In this document: in pieces, positions 1-10,760 of the stretch | How the letters are laid out: every line of letters starts with the position of its first letter | Position numbering within the stretch: the stretch's first letter is position 1 | Source: Vombatus ursinus | Taxonomy: Eukaryota; Chordata; Mammalia; Diprotodontia; Vombatidae | Reading direction: 5' to 3' | DNA length: 64,000 bases | NCBI RefSeq assembly: GCF_900497805.2 | Contig: NW_020954548.1 | Coordinates: 9,534,794 to 9,598,793 of the forward strand | Notes under the pieces: generated by a model | Seen by the model: only the letters and a program-made list of their open reading frames with translations | What the model was told of the DNA's origin: nothing | The model's database searches: none | Made by a program: the position numbers and the translations under genes

Positions 1-639
1 GATCTGTGATGGTTTGGGCATGTATGTGTGATAAAGGACTATCAATCTCAAAAAAAAACATTTGGGGAAATGAAAAGAAAAAAGAAAGGGCAAAATGGTC
101 TGTTTAGGACAGGCCAAAGCAGGCAGAAGGTCCTGGTCATTGGCCTCATAAATTAAAATCATAGAGTTGGGCATTAGTGGGAAAAAGAGAAAAAATAGAG
201 GCCAATGAAAGCCCAAATGTGTCTTGCCCCAAGCAATTTTAAGAGGAATTTGTATATTAAGGGGAATGGAATCCATATGTTTCAGATTCCTTTACATGCC
301 TCAAAATGTTGGTGCACGAGGGCTCTTTGATGTTCAGAAATCTTTCCAATTCTTTTTTTATGAGTCTTGTTAAGGCATTTCACTTCCACATTGGAAGTTG
401 TGTTTTGCACAGAATAAACAAGCTCAAACACCATAAAGTCCAGGTTTGGGTCAAATTTGAGAAGACATAAGACTCAATAAATTATTCATACAGAAAAGAA
501 GAAAAAGAAAACACCATTTCCTTCCTTTACACCCAATGAAAATGCAACTAAGAAAGCTCTGGGAAGTCTTTGAACATTTCTAATGAATGTCCCAAATTAG
601 TATGGCCCTGGGTCAGAATATGGGATTCTTTTTGTATAC
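1..639. other. Unassigned sequence, no feature seen
   Basis: A-rich single-copy-looking DNA. I see no repeat family, no splice-flanked coding frame and no RNA gene in it. Confidence 0.4.
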
Positions 640-822
640 CCATCCTGAATCTTACTGATGATGTGACCATGACCAAAACACTTAACCTCTCTGAGTCTCA
701 ATTTCCTAATCAGTAAAATGGGGATAAAACTACATGTACAACCTACCTTGTAGGGTTACTTCAAGGAGAGAATTCTGTAAACTTTAAAGAACTATATAAG
801 TAGGAGGTATTATTAGCCTATA
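640..822 (+). mobile_element. MIR-type SINE
   Basis: Ancient MIR/THER-class SINE in sense orientation. Visible parts are the CORE segment (a stretch reading as the usual 'gtgacc..g..ca.aacacttaacctctctgag'), then the 'tcagtttcct..tc.gtaaaatgggga' block, then the tail with 'cctaccttgtagggtt'. It is diverged and has no visible target-site duplication, consistent with great age. Confidence 0.75.
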
Positions 823-924
823 TTTCTTTGAGTCCAGACCTGTGATTGAATCAGTGTACAGCATTCCATGAAACTTCCTCTACCAATGAGGAGCAGCAAA
901 TCCCCTATATCCTTCTCAGGGGAA

Positions 925-1012
925 CTGATCATGAAGGTAGAATGTATAAGAGGCAGAATTTGAATGCAAGTCTTTCTGGCTTCAAGGACAGAACCCTATT
1001 CACTATGGCATC
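925..1012 (-). mobile_element. MIR-like fragment
   Basis: Short antisense MIR-like piece, recognised by a degenerate 'gaatttgaatgcaagtctttctggc' region and a following 'ccctattcactatggca' end. Too diverged to be certain. Confidence 0.4.
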
Positions 1013-2060
1013 ATCATCAGCACTTCTACCTTTCATTAAATTAGTAAGCACTGTGGGTTCCTTGAATTATACCATTCTGATCATTGCTTTGTCCCTGTCT
1101 AAAACTGGGTCTGTTTACCTTCCCTGTACTTACCTAAGTAGATTAATAAGGTAATGTTTAGCAAATGTACAAAAAAGATCTATGTTATTAATAAACACTG
1201 TTATTGTAATCTTTATGTTAGAGGAACCAGATTTATCAGCAGAAATGTGAACACCAAGTAATAATTATGTTGACCATAGCAACTCCTCAAGACAGTCCAC
1301 TAAGACCTAAAGGGGTTTAGAACTGTATCACTGGAAAAAATATGCACATCATTGAAATCATGGAGATAAGTCAGAGACACCTACAGTGGAAACAAATGGC
1401 TACCTTTCAGTACTATGATGCTTCCTTTGGTTTAATCTCCCAACCCAGAAATCTGAGGAGAGCCTTCTCTGGACACCCCAGAACATTGACAGTAGGTCTC
1501 CCAGCCTACCAGCAACTTATCTACAATGTACCAAAAGAAGACAATGAAGGAAAACCAGCAGCAACAGTTAACTAATTATGCAAGAAATAAACCACAACAG
1601 TCTAAAGTCCTTCAATGCTGTGCAATTTTTTCGCTATAGGTAGATGTAGATTTCAGTGATGTCCAACAAATATGGCTCCTCTGATCTGAATCCTTGTCTC
1701 CAGTGATATCTATGATACTGATCTATGCTATAAGGAGTCTTATGTTTGGTTCCTGAATTTCCATTTCTGGTTACTGTGTCCCTCCATGAGGGACTTCTGG
1801 TATCCCATCTTCTAATCTATTGAAGTTTTCATTTGTGGCATTGTTTCCCTTGGTGTCACTACTTATTATATAGAAGAGTTTATGAATTCTACTCATTTTC
1901 ACCAATGATTAGCTCTTTCCTCAATGTCTCTCATTATATACTGTGTAACTGAAGGTCTGTTGCTTCTCAATGTGCTACATACAGCCAGAGTTCAAAGCTC
2001 TAACCTGTGCATCCTCACCCAAAGAAACATATCCCTTTTATCTGGATTTTAACTCATGCG
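1013..2060. other. Unassigned sequence, no feature seen
   Basis: AT-rich DNA with no repeat or gene I can name. It includes a short open frame at 1342-1575, with no homology I recognise. Confidence 0.4.
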
Positions 2061-2065
2061 TCAGG

Positions 2066-2690
2066 GAATGATAGATTAACCAAATTTCAAAGTTGGAAGG
2101 ACCTCCAGAAAGCATCTGACCCAACCATACCTGAACAGGAACTCTTTCTGCAACATTTGCAACATTCAGCATTCGCTTCAAGATCTCCAGTGAGGGAGAT
2201 CTCACCGCTTCCCAAAGCAGCCCACTATAATTGAGCTGTATTTGCCAGGAAATTTTTAAAGTGATTCCAAAATCTTGCTCTCTGCACCATCTACTCATTA
2301 CTCTTAGTTCTATCCTCCGAGACAAAAGAAAACAAGTAGAATCTCTCTTTCACATGACAACCCTTCAAAAAATTTAAGACAGCTGTCATGTGTTGCCTAT
2401 CCCACGCCCTGAGCCAAGACTCCTGTTTTCCTGGCTTAAAATTCTTTTTGGCCAACAGATTTTTATATGACATGGTCTCTGGTTGCCTTACCATTATGGT
2501 GACTCTCCCTTGGAAGTGTCCCAGTTTCTAAAAACCCTTTCCAAAAATGTGGTCCCCAAAACTAGACACAGTTTGACCAATGTGGCCTGCCAAGTCAGAG
2601 GACAGTGGGACCCTGACTGTCACTGACTCAGATATGGCAAAAGATAAAAACAACCTTGTCCTGGAGGCTTTAATGTAGATACCACCATTG
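2066..2690 (-). mobile_element. L3/CR1-clade LINE remnant, antisense
   Basis: Antisense relic of a CR1-clade LINE (L3-like). The order of blocks matches the family as I remember it. First comes the 'ttggaaggacctccag' region, then 'ctccagtgaggga', then 'cccaaagcagcccact'. Next are 'cttcaaaaaatttaagacagctgtcatgt' and a block around 2395-2460 ending in 'atgacatggtctct'. Last is the 'atgtggtccccaaaac' segment near 2550. The copy on the opposite strand at 19735-20110 shares the same blocks. It is very old, with many substitutions and no coding capacity. Confidence 0.7.
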
Positions 2691-3488
2691 TCACTGTTTA
2701 GTGAAAATTCCTGCCAGCCAACAGGTTCCTTCATCTGCTCCAATCGATTTCCACTAACTTCATTCTTTTTTCCCCTTCAATTGGATCGGCTGGTGGTTTC
2801 AGCATTGTGCAGACACACTTTAGTACACAATAGCAAGGAATGAAACTTAGAAAAGATGTTCCGGGTAACTAGTAATTGCTCCATCATGGTTGGTGTTCTG
2901 GGACAGCTTTTAGCTGGACTATCAAATGAGAAGAAAGAGCTCTGACTATTGCTGATGGAATAATAGGCCATAATCTTACTGCTTTGGATAGTGGATCTGG
3001 CTATTAGCAGAATGAGGATCAGATCCAACCCAGCCTCTAGGACTCAGGAAGGGTGCAGCTGCAGGATCTGGCTCTTGCGGGGCTGGGGGGGGGGGGAACT
3101 GAGGGGAGGGATTGTCTTGTTGTGGGAATTTCTGTGTCCTGCCCAGCCTGCTGATATGAGAAGGAGGCCAGCAGAACCACTGTGTTGTGGTTCTGTCTCC
3201 CTCCCTTAAGCATTATATATGCTATAGCTATGCTTGGCACTTCCCCAGAGAAGAGGGTAAATTGACTCAGAAGAGGGAGTCTGTGATGAAGAGAAAAATG
3301 CATATAGTCCAGGTTGAATATGAGATAATAAGAATTGTCTCAGATGTCATCTCTTTACTAAAGGGATATGTTGAGGAACTCCAAAAAAGAAGATTGTTAC
3401 TTTTAATGGTTTTTCTCATCACTGGTTTCTCATGCTTTCCATCAACATTTATTCTAATGTTGAACAGGCTTTATATGTAAACAGTCAA
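2691..3488. other. Unassigned sequence with a G10 run
   Basis: No repeat family or gene recognised. A run of ten G at about 3085-3094 sits in a G-rich patch (3070-3110). Otherwise ordinary. Confidence 0.4.
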
Positions 3489-3489
3489 G

Positions 3490-3574
3490 GTCAATTTCAA
3501 GTTAAGCCAATAAACATTTTTAAGCACCTACTGTAACACCAGGCATTGTGCTAAGCACTGGGGATCCAATGAAA

Positions 3575-3613
<39 letters not shown>

Positions 3614-3990
3614 AAAAAGGAAAAAACAAAGTAAAACAAAACACAAATACAAAACAGCCCCTCCCCTCAAGGAGCTCACAGTCTGATGGGGGAGAGACAA
3701 TGTACAAAACTCTGTGTACAAATGAGATCAATTGAAGGACAACACTAGCATTAAGGGGAAATGGGAAAGGATTCTTGCTGAAGGTGGAATTTTAACTGGG
3801 ACTTGAAGGAAGCCAGGAAAGCCAGGATACAGGGAGGAGAGGAGAGAGCATTCCAGCCATGGGTGGGCAGCCAACAAAAATGCATAGAGACAGGAAATGG
3901 AGTGTCTTGTGCAAAGAATAGCAAGTAGACCAGTGTCACTGTGATATGATTCAAGAAACAAGTGAACCACCTTCTAAACCCCATTGCCCC
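3490..3990 (-). mobile_element. L2 LINE 3' region, antisense
   Basis: L2 (CR1-superfamily LINE) 3' end read on the minus strand. On the plus strand it opens with the reversed terminal motif 'aataaacatttttaagcacctactg' and 'ccaggcattgtgctaagcactgggga', then 'ctcaaggagctcacagt'. It continues into the body ('gacttgaaggaagccagg', 'agagcattccagccatggg'). An A-rich run of more than 30 nt at 3578-3611 interrupts the tail and is probably an expanded simple repeat. Confidence 0.85.
3578..3611. repeat. Poly(A) run in L2
   Basis: Nearly pure A homopolymer inside the antisense L2. On the L2 strand it is poly(T), so it is not a retroposon tail of this L2. Confidence 0.9.
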
Positions 3991-4893
3991 TCTTATCCAA
4001 AATATGCCACCATTAGGATGGTCCAGGTGTCTAAAAGATGAGCATTTGTTAGTCCATATTCTACTGATTTTAAGCCTCTTTGGAAGGTAACTGAAAGGGA
4101 TAACTAAGTCCTATAAACAACTTAGCTCATTTTATTGTACACAAACTACACCTACTCTGAAGACTCTTGACCATCCCTTTGAAAGTCAGGAAGGACTTTG
4201 GTCTGCACAGGTTTCAAAATCTGTTAGACAACTGGCCTTTCAAGCCTAGCAACAGTTATCAACCAGCTAATACATTCTACTTCTAAACTAGAGCTCTCTA
4301 CCCAGCTCATCCTCTTCATTTCCTCATGGATCATTCAACTTCTATGGTTTGGCATAGACTTCAATCTCGTGGCAACTCTTACCCCTTCTTATCTACTCAT
4401 TGCTAACAACCTGTTTATCATCTGTGGCTTATTATACTCACCACCAGAGCCATCAAGAACTTGATACTTGGTCTCTGTGACCAACCCAGCAGAATTTGGT
4501 CTAAGGCTATAGGTTTTCCCGCTTATGGCCTAAAGCATCAAAACACAATTTCACCAAGGGCTGCCCACCTTCCCCTTACCCCCACAATCTCCTCTGCTTC
4601 TCTGAAACAAAGGATGCGATTAAAATAATTTCAGTCATGGCACCTAGTAAGTAGGCAAAAGGTAGGAACTTAGGAAACCATTAAATAAACAAGTAAATAA
4701 GTACAGAGACAAATCAAACATATCTTTGAGTAGCATTGTTCCTGTGTATTATTATAACACAAGAAAGGTCTCTCCTCTTTAACTCTGTACCAGGCTTGGG
4801 AAAGATCTTGAGCCTTGTTATAGACAGAAAATAGTCAATGAATGAAGTCAACTGTAATTTTAAAACTAAATCTGCATATACATAGATATATGT
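3991..4893. other. Unassigned sequence, no feature seen
   Basis: No repeat, gene or RNA recognised. Base composition is like its surroundings. Confidence 0.4.
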
Positions 4894-5100
4894 CCAAGAG
4901 GATAGAGTGAATCTTGGAGTTAGGAAAACCTGGCCTAGGTTCAAGTCCCACTTTTGATACAACCTGACTATATGACCCTGGGCAACTCATTCAGGGTTCC
5001 CTCAGTGCCCCAAGGCAATTCTCAAAGCCTATAAACTGCTGGTAAGTACAAGTAGAGGGCATTTCCTCATTTGAAGTTCTCTGTATCATTTAAATCATAG
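4894..5100 (+). mobile_element. tRNA-headed marsupial SINE
   Basis: Sense SINE of the marsupial tRNA-headed CORE-SINE group. It has a tRNA-like head with a B-box-like 'aggttcaagtccca', then 'tatgaccctgggcaa'. Its 3' half is the variant with 'cctcagtgccccaaggcaa' and 'tttcctcatttgaagttc', different from the common MAR1 tail seen at 35362. Confidence 0.7.
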
Positions 5101-5103
5101 AAC

Positions 5104-5215
5104 TGAACATACACATATATACATATACATATTTGTCCTTACATATATGGATATGGACATATGGACATATATATGGATATATATAGATATATATGTATAT
5201 AGACTATATATATAG
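5104..5215. repeat. TATATG-rich microsatellite
   Basis: Low-complexity alternating TA/TATG/GATA tract, imperfect. Confidence 0.85.
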
Positions 5216-5401
5216 TATTTAGAGCTTGAAATTACCTTAGAGATCTTCCAGGTATGCATATATATTTATGAAAAGAAAAAAAGAAAGGAAAGATAAAAGA
5301 GAAGAGAGAATTTTCGAAGAACCCATGTTGTTTCATCACCAAAGACCAAATCATAGTAAGGTGAGGTCATCTTATAAACAAGGCAATGATATTCATTTAA
5401 A

Positions 5402-5660
5402 GAAGTCAGCTAGTTGACTCAGAGAATAAAGCACTAGATCTAGAATCAAGAAGACCTGAGTTCAAATCCTGTCTCAGACACTTAATTGCTGGGTGACTCA
5501 GGAGGGCAAGTCTCTTAATCTCTGCCTCAGTTTCCTCAACTGTAAAATGGGAATAATAATAACACCACCTCCCAGGGTTATTGTGAGGCTCAAATGAGAT
5601 AACATTTGTAAAGCTCTTTATAAATCTTGAAGTCCTATGTAATGCTAACTATTACTGTTT
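5402..5660 (+). mobile_element. tRNA-headed CORE-SINE with MIR-like tail
   Basis: Sense copy. It has a tRNA-like head ('gcactagatctagaatcaag', B-box-like 'gagttcaaatcct'), the CORE, then a MIR/THER-like 3' part with 'gtaaaatgggaataataata', 'agggttattgtgaggctca' and 'aaagctctttataaa'. This head-tail combination differs from the MAR1-tailed copies and shows that several tail types share one head. Confidence 0.75.
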
Positions 5661-5794
5661 AGATAGATATGAAGCTTGTACAATTATACCTGTATACTTG
5701 TGTACCTGTATACTTAATTTGTAAACTGAATGGGATGGAGTGTAGCTTGCAACATAATTGGCATTTAAACAAATAATTGTTAAAATAACAATGC

Positions 5795-5957
5795 AGACAT
5801 TTCTATAGCATTTTAAAGTATACCTAGACATTTCCTCACCGAACTGTGGGGTAGAAGGTGAAAGAATTATAGTCCCACCACTATTTGAGGCACAGAGAGG
5901 TGGTGAAAGCATATTTCCTGACTCCATGGCCAGCACTTTTCCCATTGCATCATACTA
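5795..5957 (-). mobile_element. MIR-type SINE, antisense
   Basis: Diverged antisense MIR-like element. A size-motif block ('catttcctcaccgaactgtgg') is followed by the characteristic end 'cctgactccatggccagc'. Confidence 0.55.
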
Positions 5958-6261
5958 CCAAACACAGAATTTAAATTCACCTCAATTCGTATTGCTGTTT
6001 TGTCATGAAGGTTGGAGTGGATAGTGGCTCAGAGTGGTTCTAGACAGATAGTTCCATTATCCTTTTGTGAATGATCATGGCTCCTCCCTGCATTCCTGTT
6101 CATCTTTCTCCAAAGGCCTGCTGAAGTCTCACCATCAGGAAATCTGCACATAGACACAAAGAAATGTGTGTTAGGCTGAGTTAAATCGTCCCTGCCTATT
6201 CCAAACACCTCTTTCTCATTTGAGACCTCATAGGACTTGTCTGTTATGTCTTAAAATAATT

Positions 6262-6540
6262 TGAACACATGAAATGAGAAAGTTGGACTAGATGATTTTA
6301 AAGGCCCCTTCCAGTTGTGTCATTCTTTTGTTGCTGTTCAGTCATTTCAGTCACATCTGACTCTTCATGACCCCATTTGGCATTTTCTTGGCGAAGATAC
6401 CAGAGTGGTTTGCCATTTCCTTCAGTTCATTTTACAGATGAGAAAACTGAGGCAAAAAGGGTTAAGTGACTTGCCCAGGGTCACTCAACTAGTAAGTGTC
6501 TGAGGCCAGATTTGAATTCAGGTCTTTCTGACTCCACATA
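6262..6540 (-). mobile_element. MAR1-type CORE-SINE beside an older SINE tail
   Basis: 6318-6538 is a minus-strand MAR1-type SINE. It shows the 3' tail ('gttgctgttcagtcatttc'), the 'gaccccatttgg' and 'tttgccatttccttc' blocks, the CORE ('cttgcccagggtcact') and part of the tRNA head. It lacks the last part of the head. 6279-6313 is a sense SINE tail ('ggactagatgatttta', 'ccccttccag') abutting it. Confidence 0.8.
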
Positions 6541-6579
6541 AAATTAATACATTACTCCCTCAATCACCAATCTATTTGC

Positions 6580-6862
6580 CCCTTTTGCATCCAGCTAAAA
6601 TCCCACCTCTTCCATGAAGTCTTTTCTGATCCCTTCAGTTGGTAACGACCTTCCCCCTTGTACCACATCTGACAATTTGCTTTCCACTTCTCTAATATAT
6701 AGTACTTAGGTAATATTGTGTTTTATAGATCTCTCAGTTTGTGACATATCCCCCTACTGTACTGTGAGCTCCATATCCTATCTAAATGCTGTATCTCTCT
6801 CATCCCAAAGTACAGGGCTCTGCATGCAGTAGGTATTTAATAAATGTTTGTTGTGGTTGCAT
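6580..6862 (+). mobile_element. L2 LINE 3' end
   Basis: Sense L2. Visible blocks are 'cacctcttccatgaagtc', 'ttctgatccc', 'tactgtgagctcc' and the terminal 'gcagtaggtatttaataaatg'. It is 5' truncated, as L2 copies usually are. Confidence 0.85.
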
Positions 6863-7170
6863 GCAGTATTGCTAGAATTCTATCTAACTCTACGATAGAC
6901 CTATGTCTTCACTGGTATTGCAAAAAACTATGATGAGGCTGGGAATGAGCCTTTTACAAGAAAGATGAAGCCCTTTCAAGATCATGGGGATACCCAAGAG
7001 GAAGCTACTAGCTCAATGGTGTTCTTGGAAGAGGTCACGGTCATTTATCTCACTTATAATGTGCTCCTTACAGTTTTCTCTACCTCTCTGTTTCTTCATA
7101 GCTTGGGGCCCTGTGATGCTTAGAAAAGATCTCATGCCATGTTAATGAATTCAACCTCAACCCAACTGAG
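6863..7170. other. Unassigned sequence
   Basis: No element or gene recognised. Confidence 0.4.
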
Positions 7171-7171
7171 T

Positions 7172-7330
7172 TCTTATCCCAGGCCAAATAGTTACATGAC
7201 TTTGTCTAAGTCACTTTTCCTATCTTGGCTTCAGTTTTACCTCAATCAATCAACAAATTCTTGTTAAGCATTCACTACATACCAAGCACTGTACTAGGCA
7301 CTACGGATATAAGGACAAAAAAATGAAAAG
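7172..7330. mobile_element. MIR-like piece followed by antisense L2 3' tip
   Basis: 7175-7235 reads as a sense MIR-like fragment ('cttggcttcagtttacctc' region). It runs directly into an antisense L2 3' terminus at 7236-7325 ('caagcactgtactaggcact'). The abrupt junction suggests a short L2 tip inserted in the older MIR. Confidence 0.55.
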
Positions 7331-7463
7331 ATCTTGCCTTTAAGTGAAAAGGAGGAAGTGTTTTGGCTATATTTTATTTGGGAAATCATGTAGTGCTTTG
7401 AAGAGGCTTTAGAATCAGATTAATTGGAATCAAATATTGCCTCTTGCTTTCTGCCATGAGTAA

Positions 7464-7716
7464 GTTGCTGTTTTTCAGTCATTTCAGTCATGTCCAACAT
7501 ATCCAAACCCCTATTTGGGGTTTTCTTGGCAAAGATACTGGAGTGGTTTGCCATTTCCTTCTCCAGATCATTTTACAGATGAGGAAACCGAGGCGAATAA
7601 GGTTAAGTGACTTGCCCAGGGTCACACAATTAGTAAGTGTCGGACGTCACATTTAAACTCAGATCTTCCTGACTCCAAGCCCAGTGCTCTATCCACTATG
7701 CCACCTAGCTACCCCT
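7464..7716 (-). mobile_element. MAR1-type CORE-SINE, near full length
   Basis: Minus-strand MAR1-type SINE with all parts: tail ('ttttcagtcatttcagtcat'), 'tggcaaagatactgga', 'gatgaggaaaccgaggcga', CORE ('cttgcccagggtcacac') and complete tRNA-like head ending 'ccacctagctacccc'. No clear target-site duplication. Confidence 0.88.
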
Positions 7717-7774
7717 TTGGGTAAGTTACTTGCCCTCTCTGGTGCTCAATTGAAGATGACAGTAGAAAGGAAAC

Positions 7775-7908
7775 CAAGCAGGGGACCTAGTTTCAAAATC
7801 TGTTTCTGCACTTACAACTTGTGTGACCCTGAGCAAATCACTTCACCTTCTGGACGTCAGTTCCCCCATCAATTAAATGATATAGGACTCAACAATACGG
7901 CCCAGAAG
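7775..7908 (+). mobile_element. MIR/THER-type SINE fragment
   Basis: Sense fragment with 'tgtgaccctgagcaaatcac', the 'gtcagttcccccatcaatta' block and a 'ggactcaacaa' tail start. Confidence 0.55.
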
Positions 7909-7917
7909 TTCTCTTCT

Positions 7918-8030
7918 CCCAACACAGTGTAAGTTCCTTGAGGGTAAGGATGGTTTCATGTTTGTCTTTATGTATAGTTCTTGGCACATAATAAATACTT
8001 AATAAGTGCTAATTGATTGGTAGATTGATC
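7918..8030 (+). mobile_element. L2 LINE 3' tip
   Basis: Sense L2 terminus: 'gtaagttccttgagggtaag', 'ttcttggcacataataaat', ending in the short ATTGAT-like terminal repeat. Confidence 0.8.
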
Positions 8031-8359
8031 CATTTTACAATAACTCTGATGCCATGACCCTGGGAGCACCGTAACCTTTGTCTTCAGATACCAGCCAAGT
8101 GATCATCATTTCCTTGCCTTCTCTCCCTCTACCTAGGAATAAGGGGTCCTGTTTATGAAGCCCTCTAGGCTGGAGTTTGACTCAGTCACTGTTGGGATGA
8201 GTTGGTAAGATGTGATGCATCTCTGAGCTGGGCCCTACTAGCAGACAAACTGGGGTTTGATCCCCTCTTTCATTCCAGAAAAGCCTTCTCCATCTCTGTA
8301 CCTACATTCCAAATGACCCATCCCTGCCTCAATACATTTCACACAAGAGGTAGAACAGA
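8031..8359. other. Unassigned sequence
   Basis: No repeat or gene recognised. Confidence 0.4.
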
Positions 8360-8660
8360 TGCTGGGGTAATGTTGGCTAAAAATAAAATCAAGAGGGGAA
8401 GGGGGAAAAAACACTATTTTACAATAAATATCTCATCAAAAAATTTATATCCTGAATGGATTCAGCAGCAAAATAGCAGCTGTGGTGTGTTTTGCTTTTC
8501 TTCATCTCCTCCCCCCACCCCCTTTTTTTTATAACCTGATTAATATGCCAATCAGGTTCTTGTAATCAGGAGCAGGGGACATTAATCTCATAAAGCATGT
8601 GAACTGTATTTTACATGAATAAAGAAGAAAATGTTACTGATTTGGCATTTTTGCTCTTTT
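8360..8660. promoter_or_regulatory. Candidate conserved non-coding element with 9-bp inverted repeat
   Basis: Repeat-free 300-bp stretch. It holds a perfect 9-bp inverted repeat, AACCTGATT at 8533-8541 and AATCAGGTT at 8550-8558 with an 8-nt spacer, around TAAT-type homeodomain-like cores. Another 'aatcagg' follows at 8565. The regulatory call is inference from composition and lack of repeats; no conservation could be tested here. Confidence 0.3.
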
Positions 8661-9154
8661 TTTTAATTGCATTGAGCATTCAGTCTGTGCCAGGGATGAC
8701 CAAGAGTGGTTCCCATCTGTCAGTCTTTGGTGCTCTCTAAGAAGCGAGCTGATGTTCTCCATGGAGCCCCAGTGGACCCAGCACTGACATCATGAAAACA
8801 GTCATTGTGCTTAGCAACAGTTGGTGCCTTCTGGGGCTGTCTCCAAGGACCTCCAGCCCTGAATGGATCTGGAAACTGACCAGCTTCTTCCAGTCCTTCA
8901 GATGAGAGTGAGTAGGCCCTCAGGGAGCTTGCTTTCTTTGCTCCTGAGACCATCCATTGTTAACAGAAAAGGTGCCAGATTCTCCATCCGGTAGATGGTT
9001 GAAGAAAACTGCACCTGGACAAGAAGTTGCAATATTGCAATGAGAAACCAGTTTGTTGCTTTGACGTCCTACCTTGTAGAAAGTTTTAAGGAGTGTGGAC
9101 CAAGAAAGGGCCTCACTTGGACCTCCAGGACTAATTTCCTATTGTCCTTGTGTA
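8661..9154. other. Repeat-free stretch with 14-bp palindrome
   Basis: No repeat recognised. It contains the perfect palindrome TTGCAATATTGCAA at 9027-9040, which resembles two overlapping C/EBP half-sites, and a SOX-like CATTGTT near 8954. No coding frame is convincing. Confidence 0.35.
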
Positions 9155-9355
9155 GAAACCCATTTTGTGGGGGAAACTAGGTAGCACAGTGGATACGGCC
9201 TTGGAGTCAGGAGGACCTAAGTTCAAATCTGGCCTCAGACACTTGACACTTACTAGCTGTGTGACCCTGGGCAAGTCACTTAACCCTGATTGCCTCACCA
9301 AAAAGCAAGCAAATGAATGAGTGAATGAATGAAAAAAATGGAAATCCATTTTGTG
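9155..9355 (+). mobile_element. Short tRNA-headed SINE with 15-bp target-site duplication
   Basis: Sense, L1-type retroposed SINE at 9170-9340. Head 'aactaggtagcacagtggat', B-box-like 'aagttcaaatctggcc', CORE 'gtgaccctgggcaag', end 'accctgattgcctca', then an A-rich AATG-repeat tail. The flanks GAAACCCATTTTGTG (9155-9169) and GAAATCCATTTTGTG (9341-9355) are a target-site duplication with one mismatch, so this is one of the younger insertions here. It lacks the MAR1 3' half. Confidence 0.92.
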
Positions 9356-9459
9356 CTTCATTTCTAAATAGACGCTAAATCTATGCTATTTGCACTGAGT
9401 GCCTGATGTGGTGTCTATGCTGCTCTTACACTATAAATTATAATAATAAAAATATTAAT

Positions 9460-10005
9460 AGCTGATACCTCCATAATTCTTTAAGATTTACACATTGCTT
9501 TGTCCGTCTATGATTTTCAGCACACTGAACGTTTCATTGGATTATCGTGAAACTCCCTATGAAGTAAGTTCTACAGATATTACCAGCCCCATTTAACAGA
9601 TAAAGAAACCGAGGCTCAGGGGTGCAAAATGACTTGCCCAGAGTCACATGGCTCATGTCAGAGGCAGCCTTCGAACACAGGGCTAGAAGAGACCTGGGAG
9701 GTGATTTAGTCTAATCTCTTCATTTTACAGATGAGGAAACTGAAGCCCATAAAAGTTAATTGACTTGCCCAGGGTCATACATTTGGTGTAAGAATCAGAA
9801 CTCTAACCCGTATCATCATAGATTTAGAGCTTAGGAAACATAACCCCAAAGAAGTTTTGATTTGTCCGGGTTCTCACAAGGGGTAAGACACAAAGCAGGT
9901 ATCTGGACCCAGGCCCTCTGACTCCAAATCCTATATGTACTCTCTCCCTTGGCCCATATTGCAAATTACTTCTGGACTCCAAATCCAGTGCTGTCTACCA
10001 AAACA
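9460..10005 (-). mobile_element. Cluster of antisense MIR-type SINEs
   Basis: At least three abutting antisense pieces. 9460-9680 is MIR3-like with the long 5' flank, 'taacagataaagaaaccgagg' and 'cttgcccagagtcacatgg'. 9680-9815 contains 'cattttacagatgaggaaac' and 'cttgcccagggtcatac'. 9830-10000 is two eroded ends with 'ctctgactccaaatcc'. Confidence 0.7.
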
Positions 10006-10029
10006 CACCAGACAACTCAAAGGCACCAC

Positions 10030-10760
10030 ATGCAGGAGGGAAAGATGAAAAGCAGCCTGACATTTGTTCATTTTCACAAGTTGTAGGCGCTTCCTACAGA
10101 AAGAGAAGGAAAGCAGGGTTATAAATCAGCTTGTTTAGTAAACTGCAATTAGCATTAACTGGCCTTCTCAGCTTATGAAGACAGATAGAGATAAATATAG
10201 ATATAGCTATGTTTGTGGGCAGATCGAGCCCCGAGCATCTGCATTAGAGTCAATCAAGGGAGGTATTAACAATGATGATTACATCAGATCTGGTTCAGAC
10301 TTACCCAACAGGATTTGTCATCTAATCTGCCATGAATAGACCCAGTCACACCGGGTAACTTTAGTGAGGCCAATCGAGCTGAGACGCAGAATGAAACCAA
10401 CATTCCCAGAGACTGGGCAGCTACCAAAGGCTCAAAGCTTTGCCCTGAAAGGAGGTGGGAACAAAAGATTCTGCAAAGCTGCTCATGGTCACCTGGATTG
10501 GGCCCAGGCGGAAGCAGATTGAATCTAATTAGACATTGCCTCTTGTCTCATCCTGCCAAAGCCATCAATCGATGAGCTAGAGGGGCCGTGAGCGGGGCCC
10601 CTCAATGATCCTGCCAGCTAATTATTTGGAATAGAGACTACATATTCATCCCATGCCCCAGGATTTTCTCCAAAGTGGCCTGGAAATGGTGGACTCATCA
10701 GTGGTTTGCCAAAAGATGGCACCGATCAACTCTTATCGTTGCGAAGAGGTACAAATGAGG
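10030..10760. promoter_or_regulatory. Candidate conserved non-coding island (possible enhancer)
   Basis: About 730 bp without any recognisable repeat, inside a window that is otherwise repeat-packed. It is rich in homeodomain-type cores: TAATTAG at 10526-10532, CTAATTAT around 10618-10625, and an ATTA cluster near 10150 and 10270. It also has the ATCGAT-centred sequence at 10563-10576. A 7-bp inverted repeat AGGGGCC/GGCCCCT lies at 10581-10587 and 10596-10602. No open frame looks coding. The enhancer call is inference; the sequence shows only repeat depletion and motif content. Confidence 0.4.

Noticed and set aside
9170-9340. Possible tRNA genes at SINE heads (also 30727, 47683 and others)
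   Set aside because: A- and B-box-like sequence is present, but it continues into the CORE and tail, so these are SINEs, not tRNA genes.
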